This document shows, one piece after another, positions 45,537 through 53,493 of a DNA stretch of 64,000 bases (the first letter of the stretch is position 1; every line of letters begins with the position of its first letter). The notes below the pieces were generated by a model. That model was not told the origin of the DNA. It worked only from the letters and a program-made list of their open reading frames with translations, and made no database searches. The DNA comes from an endosymbiont of Escarpia spicata. GTDB lineage: Bacteria > Pseudomonadota > Gammaproteobacteria > Chromatiales > Chromatiaceae. Location of the stretch: assembly GCA_003349915.1 (NCBI GenBank), contig QFXE01000018.1, forward strand, positions 1-64,000, given 5' to 3'. Position numbers and translations under genes: made by a program.

Positions 45537-46376
45537 TCATAGACCATGATTTCCGTAGGAGGGCACAAGACGAACATTGTTGGCAACCATGCCGTCACCT
45601 TTCTCACTCTTCTCGATATAAAATTCGAGCACGTTCTCCCGGCTTGACAGAAGTTCGTCGGTGACACCGTCGGCCAGCTCATTGGCATGGCAGAATACGC
45701 TCTCATAGGGGGATTCCGCATCGCGTGGGTCCGTAATCCACAGGTTCGGATCGATGCGCTTGATGAAGCGCAGAAAGCCATATCCTTTGTCGGGAAACCA
45801 TTTCGAGCAGATACCACGGACGCAGGAGCCGGGGGAGCCCCACTCATTACGTGGTTCATAGGAGATCGGTAACAGGTCGGGAATCAGATAACCGGAAAAG
45901 TAGTCGTCGACCTGCCGTTGCAGTTCCTTGGAGACGTTGCGGAAACCGAGCAGTTCTACACGGCAGCCCCGGTCCTGCAAGGCTGTTACCACCTGCAGAA
46001 AATCGCCGTCTCCGGTGACCAGCAGCACCAGATCGAGTTTTTCCGACTGCAGCATGGCATCGACCGCCAGATCGAGATCCGCATTGGCCTTGGTTGTGAC
46101 ATTGCCCTCTTCATCGGTGTAGCGGCGTACGATTTTAACGATGATCTTCCAGCCGTAATCCCGTACCATCTGCTGGTACGAACGTGCCCGTTTGGCGTAT
46201 TCGTAGTCCTCCTTTGCGCGTTCCTGATCAAAGGCGATATAGGTGTTCATGCGTAATAAATTACCGCCAAAACGTGCGGCAAAGCGGCGTAGGATATCGT
46301 ATCGAAGTTGGTAACCACCGTTGTAGCGGATGTTTTCGGCGTCCACGAAAACGCCTATCTTGAGGTTGTTATTCAA
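45537..46376 (-). CDS. NYN-domain ribonuclease-like protein fused to cold-shock domain
   Basis: 279 residues. Residues 1-170 form a LabA/DUF88-type NYN (PIN-like) nuclease: GVFVDAENIRYNGG, KANADLDLAVDAML, LVTGDGDFLQVV, the acidic metal cluster. Residues about 200-275 read as a cold-shock/OB domain: CVRGICSKWFPDKGYGFLRFI, ESVFCHANELADGV, LEFYIEKSEKGDGMVANNV, matching RNP-like and ...VxPxG...-VxFxxE...G..A.NV positions. An RNA nuclease with its own RNA-binding domain is implied. Divergent from the TauE gene across a 240-base gap. Confidence 0.83.
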   Translation of the reverse strand: MNNNLKIGVFVDAENIRYNGGYQLRYDILRRFAARFGGNLLRMNTYIAFDQERAKEDYEYAKRARSYQQMVRDYGWKIIVKIVRRYTDEEGNVTTKANADLDLAVDAMLQSEKLDLVLLVTGDGDFLQVVTALQDRGCRVELLGFRNVSKELQRQVDDYFSGYLIPDLLPISYEPRNEWGSPGSCVRGICSKWFPDKGYGFLRFIKRIDPNLWITDPRDAESPYESVFCHANELADGVTDELLSSRENVLEFYIEKSEKGDGMVANNVRLVPSYGNHGL

Positions 46377-46617
46377 TGTGGCTCTCTAAATAAAAAATGA
46401 ATAGTGTGGATTCGGCAATATAAATACGTGACTCATTAATGGTGGACTAGGTCCCTATTTGCAGTCTTTGTTAACGATGATGAATGATTGTTAAACAGGC
46501 CTTGCTTTGAAGTGAGACTATAGAATTGCAGGGTAACTGAAATTTGAAAAGGATTCGAATGCCAATATCCGCTTTCAGATGTTATTAACCCTATTCTTAA
46601 TAGGATAATCCAGGCCA

Positions 46618-47601
46618 TTGATCTCCAGACGAGTCCTTTTATTCCATAGTGTGATGGCGATCGCCATCTGGTCTGCATGGTATCTGCTTGGCGGGGGAGA
46701 GTCAGCTGTTGCCGCCACGCTGGAACACTGGCGAGTGGCGCTGACAATGGTGTTTGGTTCATTTATCGCAGGTGCCACCAGCGAAGGTGGCGGTGCAATC
46801 GCCTTCCCGGTCTTTACCAAGGTGTTGCAGATCGATCCAGCCGACGCAAAGGTTTTCTCATTGGCCATCCAGAGCGTGGGTATGAGTGCTGCGTCGCTGG
46901 TGATAATCGCAATGGGCGTACGAGTCGAATGGCGGGTGATACGTTGGGCGGGCGTCGCCGGTATTCCTGGCATGGTTCTGGGTGCGGCAGTGGTGGCGCC
47001 GTTGCTCTCATCTGCGATGATCAAGATGAGTTTTACCTTTCTGGTTACCAGTTTTGCGGTTACGCTGTTCATGCTGAACCGCCGCATGCGACTCTGCCAT
47101 GACCGGCTGCCGGATGAGAGTGGGTACGAGTCTTGGATTATCGCTCTTGCAGGTTTCGTTGGTGGTGTGATGTCTGGTCTGGTGGGTAACGGCATCGACA
47201 TCATTACCTTCTCTGTCATGGTGCTGTTATTCAGGGTGAGTGAAAAAATTTCAACACCCACCTCAGTGATTCTGATGGCATCGAATTCGATTGTCGGTTT
47301 TCTGCTGCACATTTTCGTGATCGATGGTTTTACGCCAGAGATCAGAGAGTGGTGGCTTGCTGCCATACCTGTCGTAGTGGTTGGTGCGCCTATGGGGGCG
47401 ATGCTCTGTAGTCTGCTGGATCGTCAGGTTATCGCGAAAGGATTGATTTTTCTGATCCTGATTGAATTTATCAGCTCACTCTGGCTGATCCCCATGACAC
47501 CGTCTGTTGTACTGGTCAGTCTGCTTATGCTGGTGGTATTTTCACTGCTCTACTATGGTATGTACAGTGTAAGACGTTACGAACCCATAGGATCAGATTG
47601 A
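46618..47601 (+). CDS. TauE/SafE family sulfite exporter-like permease
   Basis: 327 residues, eight to nine membrane spans, with the family motif FGSFIAGATSEGGGAIAFPVF and a second half repeat AGFVGGVMSGLVGNGIDIITFSVMVL. The start is TTG 46618 (the next ATG, 46654, would lack the first span's front); AGGA lies 12 bases upstream. It may export sulfite, sulfoacetate or other anions; substrate unknown. It directly precedes the halogenase gene (72 bases). Confidence 0.85.
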   Translation: MISRRVLLFHSVMAIAIWSAWYLLGGGESAVAATLEHWRVALTMVFGSFIAGATSEGGGAIAFPVFTKVLQIDPADAKVFSLAIQSVGMSAASLVIIAMGVRVEWRVIRWAGVAGIPGMVLGAAVVAPLLSSAMIKMSFTFLVTSFAVTLFMLNRRMRLCHDRLPDESGYESWIIALAGFVGGVMSGLVGNGIDIITFSVMVLLFRVSEKISTPTSVILMASNSIVGFLLHIFVIDGFTPEIREWWLAAIPVVVVGAPMGAMLCSLLDRQVIAKGLIFLILIEFISSLWLIPMTPSVVLVSLLMLVVFSLLYYGMYSVRRYEPIGSD

Positions 47602-47672
47602 CCTGAGTTTGATTGAGTCTAAGACTCATCAATCAAAAGCACATAATGGTAAAGAAAAGCGGGGACCGAGAG

Positions 47673-49205
47673 ATGAACGAGAGGATCGATGATATCACCA
47701 TCGTGGGTGGCGGTTCGGCAGGCTGGCTGATGGGCCTGTTTCTGACCACGATGCTGAACAAGGGTGAGTCCAAGGTCAAGGTGACCCTGATTGAGTCGCC
47801 AAATATTCCTACCATTGGTGTTGGCGAAGGGACGGTGACGGGTTTTCCCCGCATGCTCCAGCAACTGGGTATCAAGGAGAGTGAATTCCTGCGTAATTCC
47901 GATGCCACCTTCAAATGCGCAGGAAAATTTGTAGGCTGGAATCTGGATGCCAAAGGCAAGCCGACTACCTTCTATAATCCCTTTAACGTGGGTGGATACG
48001 TCGGTGGTTTTGAAACAGGTTATTACTACCAAAAATATGGCAACGCACCAGGTGCGAGCAGTTTTGTCGACAGCATCATGCCGACTCAGATGGTGGTGGA
48101 AAACCTGCTTGGTCCAAAATTGATAGGCGCAAAGGACTACGAAAGCCCCGCACCCTATACCTACCATCTGCACGCCCACGACTTTTCCAGGCAGATCGCA
48201 AATATTGCGAAAAAGCGGGGGGTCGTGCATATCCTGGACGAGATGGTGGACGCGGAACAGGATGAGAACGGCTATATCACGGCACTCAACCTGAAAGAGA
48301 AGGGGTGCGTGCCGGTAAAACTGGTGATCGATTGTACCGGTTTCAGTGGGCGTATATTGCAACAGGTGTTGAAAGAGCCCTATAACGAATTTGGTAACCA
48401 CTTGCTGTGTGACAGAGCCATCCCCATCCCGCATCCCCATGAAGATCCTAAGAGACTTTCTCCCTGCACTACCGCAACGGCGATGAAGGCGGGTTGGACT
48501 TTCGATGTACCACTCTACAGCAGAATGGGCACGGGTTATGTTTACTCAAGTCGTTTCATTTCCGATGATGAGGCATTGGATGAACTTATCAGACACATCG
48601 GCGATGAATCCCTGCGGGAAAGAACACCACCTGTGATCAAGATGCGGGTAGGCCGCGTACGCAACACTTGGGTTAAAAACTGTATCGCCACCGGTCTCTC
48701 CGCCGGTTTTGTGGAGCCACTGGAGGCTTCCGCGATCTATACCATCGAGATGACGGCGCGCATGCTGCTGACCTATTATCCTGAGCAGGGCATCGAGCAG
48801 AAGACAGTAGACCGCTTCAATGAAGTCATGAACCGGATGTATAATGAGATTCTCTCTTTCATCGTCATGACCTACTACACATCCAACCGTACCGAGCCTT
48901 TCTGGGTAGCCGCCCGTGAGGATATCGATCTGCCAGACAAACTGCGGGAAAATCTTGAGATGTGGCAATCATTTATGCCGTCACCTCATGATGTCGAGGG
49001 AAAATTTCTTTTCAGTCACTGGAACTATATCTATGTCCTGCTTGGTAAAGGTTATTTCGAGGGACGCCATTTTCCGGCTGAACGTTTCCTTGTGAAAAGT
49101 GACTGGATGCGTTTTTCCAATCATATTGCAGAGGTCAAACGCCAGCTGAAACAGAAACTGCCTTCGCATTATGATCTGCTTACAGCGATTCGGAGTGGGC
49201 GGTAA
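47673..49205 (+). CDS. Flavin-dependent tryptophan-halogenase-like protein
   Basis: 510 residues from ATG 47673, preferred over upstream starts for its GGGGA ribosome site. FAD-binding VGGGSAGW (11-18), IGVGEGTV, catalytic Lys80 in ATFKCAGKF (aligned with Lys79 of PrnA), GTGYVYSSRFISDDEAL, and VEPLEASAIYTIE carrying the Glu of the active site. The GWxWxIP motif reads GWTFDVP (273-279), with the second Trp replaced by Phe and Ile by Val, so it is a halogenase relative whose halogenation is not certain. It needs an external flavin reductase. No natural-product genes (NRPS, PKS) are nearby; substrate unknown. Confidence 0.87.
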   Translation: MNERIDDITIVGGGSAGWLMGLFLTTMLNKGESKVKVTLIESPNIPTIGVGEGTVTGFPRMLQQLGIKESEFLRNSDATFKCAGKFVGWNLDAKGKPTTFYNPFNVGGYVGGFETGYYYQKYGNAPGASSFVDSIMPTQMVVENLLGPKLIGAKDYESPAPYTYHLHAHDFSRQIANIAKKRGVVHILDEMVDAEQDENGYITALNLKEKGCVPVKLVIDCTGFSGRILQQVLKEPYNEFGNHLLCDRAIPIPHPHEDPKRLSPCTTATAMKAGWTFDVPLYSRMGTGYVYSSRFISDDEALDELIRHIGDESLRERTPPVIKMRVGRVRNTWVKNCIATGLSAGFVEPLEASAIYTIEMTARMLLTYYPEQGIEQKTVDRFNEVMNRMYNEILSFIVMTYYTSNRTEPFWVAAREDIDLPDKLRENLEMWQSFMPSPHDVEGKFLFSHWNYIYVLLGKGYFEGRHFPAERFLVKSDWMRFSNHIAEVKRQLKQKLPSHYDLLTAIRSGR

Positions 49206-49266
49206 CGGTCCTGCATACTTGAAGCAGCCTGCTTTTACAGAGTAATCAGATAGAGGAAATATATCG

Positions 49267-50796
49267 GTGTTACCCGTTGACTATGCAATACGGCCGGAGG
49301 CCGGGGAACCTTTTCTACAGGCGGATAGGTCGACTCCCTGTCTTCTGGTCATCTTCGGTGCGGCTGGAGACCTGACTCGCCGTAAACTGATACCGGCGCT
49401 CTACAATCTCCTTTGTGAACGCGTCATTGATGAGTGGTTTGCTGTCATCGGCTACAGCCGAACCGAGCAGGAGAGTGAAGCGTTTCGGGCGACGCTGGAG
49501 AGTGCAGTCAAGGAATACTCCCGCACGCAGCCCGTCGATCCGCTGGTCTGGCAGAGCTTTGCGAAACGCATAGAATATGTGCGCGGGTCGTTTGAGGATC
49601 CTGAAGGCTATAATGCATTACGGCAACGAATCGATGTTCTGGAGCAGGGCTTTGGTACAGGTGGCAACCGGCTCTTCTATCTGGCTACCCCACCCGCGGC
49701 GGCACCGCAGATACTGCATCGTCTGCAGGAGGCGGGACTGCTTTACGATAGTAGCGATGAAACCCCTTGGTCACGGGTGATCATGGAGAAGCCCTACGGT
49801 CGGGATTTGACCTCGGCTCAGGAGCTCAACCGTATTGTAGGCGAAGTGCTGGATGAGAGTCAGGTCTACCGTATCGATCATTATCTTGGTAAGGAGACAG
49901 TGCAGAATATCCTGGTGACCCGTTTCGGCAACACCATCTTCGAACCTCTCTGGAACCGAAAATATATCGATCATATCCAGATTACTGCGGCGGAGTCGAT
50001 CGGTGTCGAGGGAAGGGGGCGCTTCTATGACCAGACCGGGGTGGTTCGAGACATGGTACAGAGCCATCTGTTGCAGGTGCTGTCACTCTGTGTCATGGAG
50101 ACGCCGATCTCTTTTGCGGCGGACGATATCCGTGATAAACGGGTTGAGGTATTGCGTTCCCTGCGCCCCATTTCCGGTGATGGTATTGAAAAAAGCGTCG
50201 TGTTTGGTCAGTACCGGGGTTACCGTGATGAGGAGAATGTCGACAAGGACTCCCGCAGCCCCACCTATGTAGCGCTCAAGTGTTTTATCGACAACTGGCG
50301 CTGGCAGGGGGTGCCTTTCATGTTACGGGTCGGAAAACATCTCAAAGCGCGGATGACTGAAATATCTGTCGTTTTCCGTCCTGTGCCACACTGTCTTTTC
50401 GGGCGTGACGATGTCTGCCAGACGCTCGACTCCAATGTGTTGACGATCCGCATACAGCCGGATGAGGGAATCGATCTAAAAATCATAAGTAAACAGCCGG
50501 GGGATTCACTGCAGGTGGGTACAGTAGAGATGGATTTCAGCTACTCAGATGCCTATAACCATCCGATCAAAGATGCCTATGAGCGCTTGCTGCTTGATGC
50601 CATGCGCGGCGATGCCACCCTGTTTGCCCGCCGTGACGAGGTGGAGCATGCCTGGCGATTCGTAACACCGATTCTGCAGGCCTGGGAACGGGCGACAGAT
50701 CGCTATCCGGCCTTCTATGCTGAAGGCAGTGCGGGTCCTGTGGAGGCCGATAAATTTATGCACCGATACGATCGAAAATGGCGGGAGATCGTTTAG
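49267..50796 (+). CDS. zwf: Glucose-6-phosphate 1-dehydrogenase
   Basis: 509 residues from GTG 49267 with AGAGGA upstream. NADP-binding LVIFGAAGDLTRRKL, catalytic RIDHYLGKETVQN, IQITAAESIGVEGRGRFYDQTGVVRDMVQSHL. First step of the oxidative pentose phosphate or Entner-Doudoroff pathway. Immediately followed by pgl (stop-TAG directly abuts GTG). Confidence 0.96.
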   Translation: MLPVDYAIRPEAGEPFLQADRSTPCLLVIFGAAGDLTRRKLIPALYNLLCERVIDEWFAVIGYSRTEQESEAFRATLESAVKEYSRTQPVDPLVWQSFAKRIEYVRGSFEDPEGYNALRQRIDVLEQGFGTGGNRLFYLATPPAAAPQILHRLQEAGLLYDSSDETPWSRVIMEKPYGRDLTSAQELNRIVGEVLDESQVYRIDHYLGKETVQNILVTRFGNTIFEPLWNRKYIDHIQITAAESIGVEGRGRFYDQTGVVRDMVQSHLLQVLSLCVMETPISFAADDIRDKRVEVLRSLRPISGDGIEKSVVFGQYRGYRDEENVDKDSRSPTYVALKCFIDNWRWQGVPFMLRVGKHLKARMTEISVVFRPVPHCLFGRDDVCQTLDSNVLTIRIQPDEGIDLKIISKQPGDSLQVGTVEMDFSYSDAYNHPIKDAYERLLLDAMRGDATLFARRDEVEHAWRFVTPILQAWERATDRYPAFYAEGSAGPVEADKFMHRYDRKWREIV

Positions 50797-51468
50797 GTGG
50801 CAGGAGAGAGAATCATTGTTGACGGTGCGCGTTTTGTTCTTACTGCATCACAGTGGATTATGGATACCATTGAATCCGTGTTACAGCATAACGAACGTTG
50901 TCATCTGATGCTGGCAGGGGGTGGAACACCGATGCCGGTTTATCGAAAACTCTCTCAGCAGGAGATTCCCTGGGAGAAGATGACGATCTTCTTCGGTGAT
51001 GAACGCTGTGTGCCCCCAACCCATGAGGCCAGCAACTATCGTGCGGCGGTTGAGGCACTCTTTCCCCGTGGTCTGCCGGATGATCTGATACTACATCGCA
51101 TGCATGGCGAAGATGATCCTGAAACCGCTGCCGAAGCATACGAGGCGATTCTGCCGGAACAGATCGACATCCTGCTGTTGGGCTTGGGAGAGGATGGACA
51201 TACGGCCTCTCTGTTTCCCTATTCGGATGCGCTGGAAGAGTGGCAGCGACGGATCATTCCGGTGGTTGGCAGTAAACCGCCACCGCAACGCTTGACCATT
51301 ACCCCTGCCGTTGTCAGGTCGGCGAAACATACTCTGATGATGGTGGAGGGTGACGGTAAAGCCGATGTGGTGCGACGGGCGCTTGAAGTTGGTGATGTAC
51401 CGGCTACCCTGGCCGACGAAGCTACCTGGTTGATGGATAGGGCAGCTGCATTGGCTCTCTCTGACTAG
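50797..51468 (+). CDS. pgl: 6-phosphogluconolactonase
   Basis: 223 residues from GTG 50797. LAGGGTPMPVYRKL, IFFGDERCVPPTHEASNYR, LLLGLGEDGHTASLFP and KPPPQRLTITPAVV, all of the DevB/Pgl family. It opens 6-phosphogluconolactone after Zwf. The two genes are fused end to end with no spacer. Confidence 0.95.
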   Translation: MAGERIIVDGARFVLTASQWIMDTIESVLQHNERCHLMLAGGGTPMPVYRKLSQQEIPWEKMTIFFGDERCVPPTHEASNYRAAVEALFPRGLPDDLILHRMHGEDDPETAAEAYEAILPEQIDILLLGLGEDGHTASLFPYSDALEEWQRRIIPVVGSKPPPQRLTITPAVVRSAKHTLMMVEGDGKADVVRRALEVGDVPATLADEATWLMDRAAALALSD

Positions 51469-51505
51469 CGTCTTTTGGAGAATGTTTCTTGAGCCAGATG
51501 GGTAG

Positions 51506-51531
51506 GTCGGGTTAGCGCAGCGTAACCCGAC
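51506..51531. repeat. Intergenic palindrome GTCGGGTTA..TAACCCGAC
   Basis: Nine-base perfect arms (51506-51514 and 51523-51531) with an eight-base loop. A short dispersed repeat type familiar from many proteobacteria. Between the ends of pgl and the pseudopilin gene, so a bidirectional terminator is plausible. Confidence 0.6.
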
Positions 51532-51556
51532 AAACGCAGTATTCTGGCGTCAATTG

Positions 51557-51979
51557 CTAGTTGAGATTAATGCTTCCATCGGCTTGGTATTGGATGTAAG
51601 CGAGGTTGCTCTGTAAGCCCAGATGATCTCCACTGTTACGGAACTTGCTCAACACAATGTCGCTGCTGCCGAGATCGCCTTGTGCGCCATCCACTTCGAT
51701 GAAGACGATGCAGCCCTCTTTCCAGTTTCCCGCATCGTTACAGGTTTCCCCGTCGCCCGATGCGCAGACGGTGACAGGAAGCCCAAGGCGAATCGCTTCC
51801 TGATGTGCGAACTGAAGGTGGTCTGTTATGGAACCGACCTCTTTGGCTGTGGTTTCATTTTCGTTCAGTTGGCTAAAAGCCGGGACACCGGCAACGAACA
51901 AAAACAGAAATACTGCCGCCGCCATCAGCAGCATTGTAGATCCTGTGCCATTACATCGACTGATTCTATCAATACCCAT
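51557..51979 (-). CDS. GspH/FimT-type pseudopilin, degenerate
   Basis: 140 residues if ATG 51979 is used (GGAG ten bases upstream, leader 13 residues); an ATG at 52042 would give a 34-residue leader. A class-III-like signal is visible: GTGSTMLLMAAAVFLFLFVAG, with Gly before Ser. The usual Glu5 is not present in this helix, so processing or assembly may be altered. The body LQFAHQEAIRLGLPVTVCASGDGETC..GNWKEGCIVFIE matches GspH/FimT. No other pilin genes are nearby; an orphan minor pseudopilin. Confidence 0.75.
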   Translation of the reverse strand: MGIDRISRCNGTGSTMLLMAAAVFLFLFVAGVPAFSQLNENETTAKEVGSITDHLQFAHQEAIRLGLPVTVCASGDGETCNDAGNWKEGCIVFIEVDGAQGDLGSSDIVLSKFRNSGDHLGLQSNLAYIQYQADGSINLN

Positions 51980-52318
51980 TACGTTACTGACTCCATAATT
52001 GACCTTGTTTCTCATTATCGGAAAGTTGTGCGATTTCTTCATGCGAAAATGGAATCTAGTTCACTGAATGACAGGGATTGACCCCGAAAACCCTAATCTG
52101 AGTAATAGAAATCCCAACCTGGGGAACGGTTTTCCGATTCCACGCCAGTTTCTGTTTTGTTGCTGACAGATATTTATCTGCATCATTCTAAAATGTGGGG
52201 CTGGAGCAAAAGTTTGAGAAGGTGTGGGATTGCTGCTGCACCGGTATGAATTGTGGTATATGCTAAGATTTATTATCCCACCGCCAGTTATTGCGCAATA
52301 AATATGGACATCAATAAG

Positions 52319-53461
52319 ATGAAGAAAGAGATGCTGCGTTTGCCCAAACTTTTCCTTACTACAGTTGTGTTTATCTCTCTGTCAGGCTGTGCGCAGAAGG
52401 AAGCCCCTCCGGCAGAAGTAACCGCACGGCCGGTCAAGTCAATGTTAGTGGCGGCACCGGCGCAGGGGGGGGTACGAAACTTTCCCGGGCGGATTGATGC
52501 GGAACACAAGGCGGAACTTTCGTTTCGGGTGCCGGGAAAAGTGATCAAGCTGGAGGTCGCAGAGGGCGAGCGGGTCAAGAAGGGGCAGCTATTGGCGAAA
52601 CTCGATGCCACGGACTATCAAGTCGTCGTGAAGGACCGTCAGGCGACTTACGAGAATTCCAAAAAAGATTTTAACCGCGCAAAGGAACTGGTGGATAAGG
52701 GACATATCTCCCGGCGTGACTACGACAAACTCGAAGCCTCATTCAAAAGCGCCTCAGCCGGGCTGGAAAAGGCGCGCCTTGATCTTCGTTACACACAATT
52801 GAAGGCGCCTTTTGATGGCAGCGTCGCCAGGCGTTATGTACAGCAGTTCGAGGAGGTACAGGCCAAGCAAACGGTCTTTTCCCTGATGGATAACTCGTTA
52901 CTGGAGGTCAAGTTTGATGTGCCGGAAAACCTGATCTTGCGACTCTCCCCGGCAAAAACAGACGAAGACAGAGGTGGCAGTGTGTCTGTCTGGGCCGCTT
53001 TCGACACGGTGCCGGACAAACGCTTCGATCTGGCGTTCAAGGAGATCGCCACCAAAGCGGATGCCAAAACCCAGACATTTCAGGTGACCTACACTATGCC
53101 TGCTCCGGCCGGACTGGTGGTATTGCCTGGCATGACGGCCAATGTCACTGCAGATCTTTCCAGGGCGCTGGAAGAGAGAGTGGTCTACTTCGTGCCGGTC
53201 AATGCGGTTTCCGCTAATGGCAAACTTGACTCCCGAATCTGGGTTGTGGATGAGGCCTCGATGACGGTTGCAGCGCGAAAGGTGTCGTTGGGACGCATGA
53301 GGGGTGCTGAGATCGAGGTGACAGATGGGGTAGAGCCGGGATTGCGGATCGTTACCGCAGGTTCAGCCTATCTTGCCGAAAACATGAAAGTGACGCTGAT
53401 GAAACAGACCGAGCAGGCTGAGCCCAGGGCGGAGGATACTCCCGTCATGGACAAACAGTAG
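52319..53461 (+). CDS. RND efflux periplasmic adaptor (membrane fusion protein)
   Basis: 380 residues from ATG 52319 (an alternate at 52331). Lipobox SLSGC near residue 24, so an inner-membrane-anchored lipoprotein. Typical order: barrel-sandwich (ELSFRVPGKVIKLEVAEGERVKKGQLLAKLDATDY), coiled coil (KKDFNRAKELVDKGHISRRDYDKLEASFKSASAGLEKARLDLR), beta-barrel (MTANVTADLS) and membrane-proximal domain. Pairs with the permease 32 bases downstream. No TolC gene nearby. Confidence 0.93.
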   Translation: MKKEMLRLPKLFLTTVVFISLSGCAQKEAPPAEVTARPVKSMLVAAPAQGGVRNFPGRIDAEHKAELSFRVPGKVIKLEVAEGERVKKGQLLAKLDATDYQVVVKDRQATYENSKKDFNRAKELVDKGHISRRDYDKLEASFKSASAGLEKARLDLRYTQLKAPFDGSVARRYVQQFEEVQAKQTVFSLMDNSLLEVKFDVPENLILRLSPAKTDEDRGGSVSVWAAFDTVPDKRFDLAFKEIATKADAKTQTFQVTYTMPAPAGLVVLPGMTANVTADLSRALEERVVYFVPVNAVSANGKLDSRIWVVDEASMTVAARKVSLGRMRGAEIEVTDGVEPGLRIVTAGSAYLAENMKVTLMKQTEQAEPRAEDTPVMDKQ

Positions 53462-53493
53462 CAGCGGCCCGACGGACTGACAGGAATCAGCTA

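Noticed and set aside
47673-51468. Natural-product gene cluster around the halogenase
   Set aside because: Neighbours are a permease and pentose-phosphate genes; no NRPS, PKS or tailoring enzymes.
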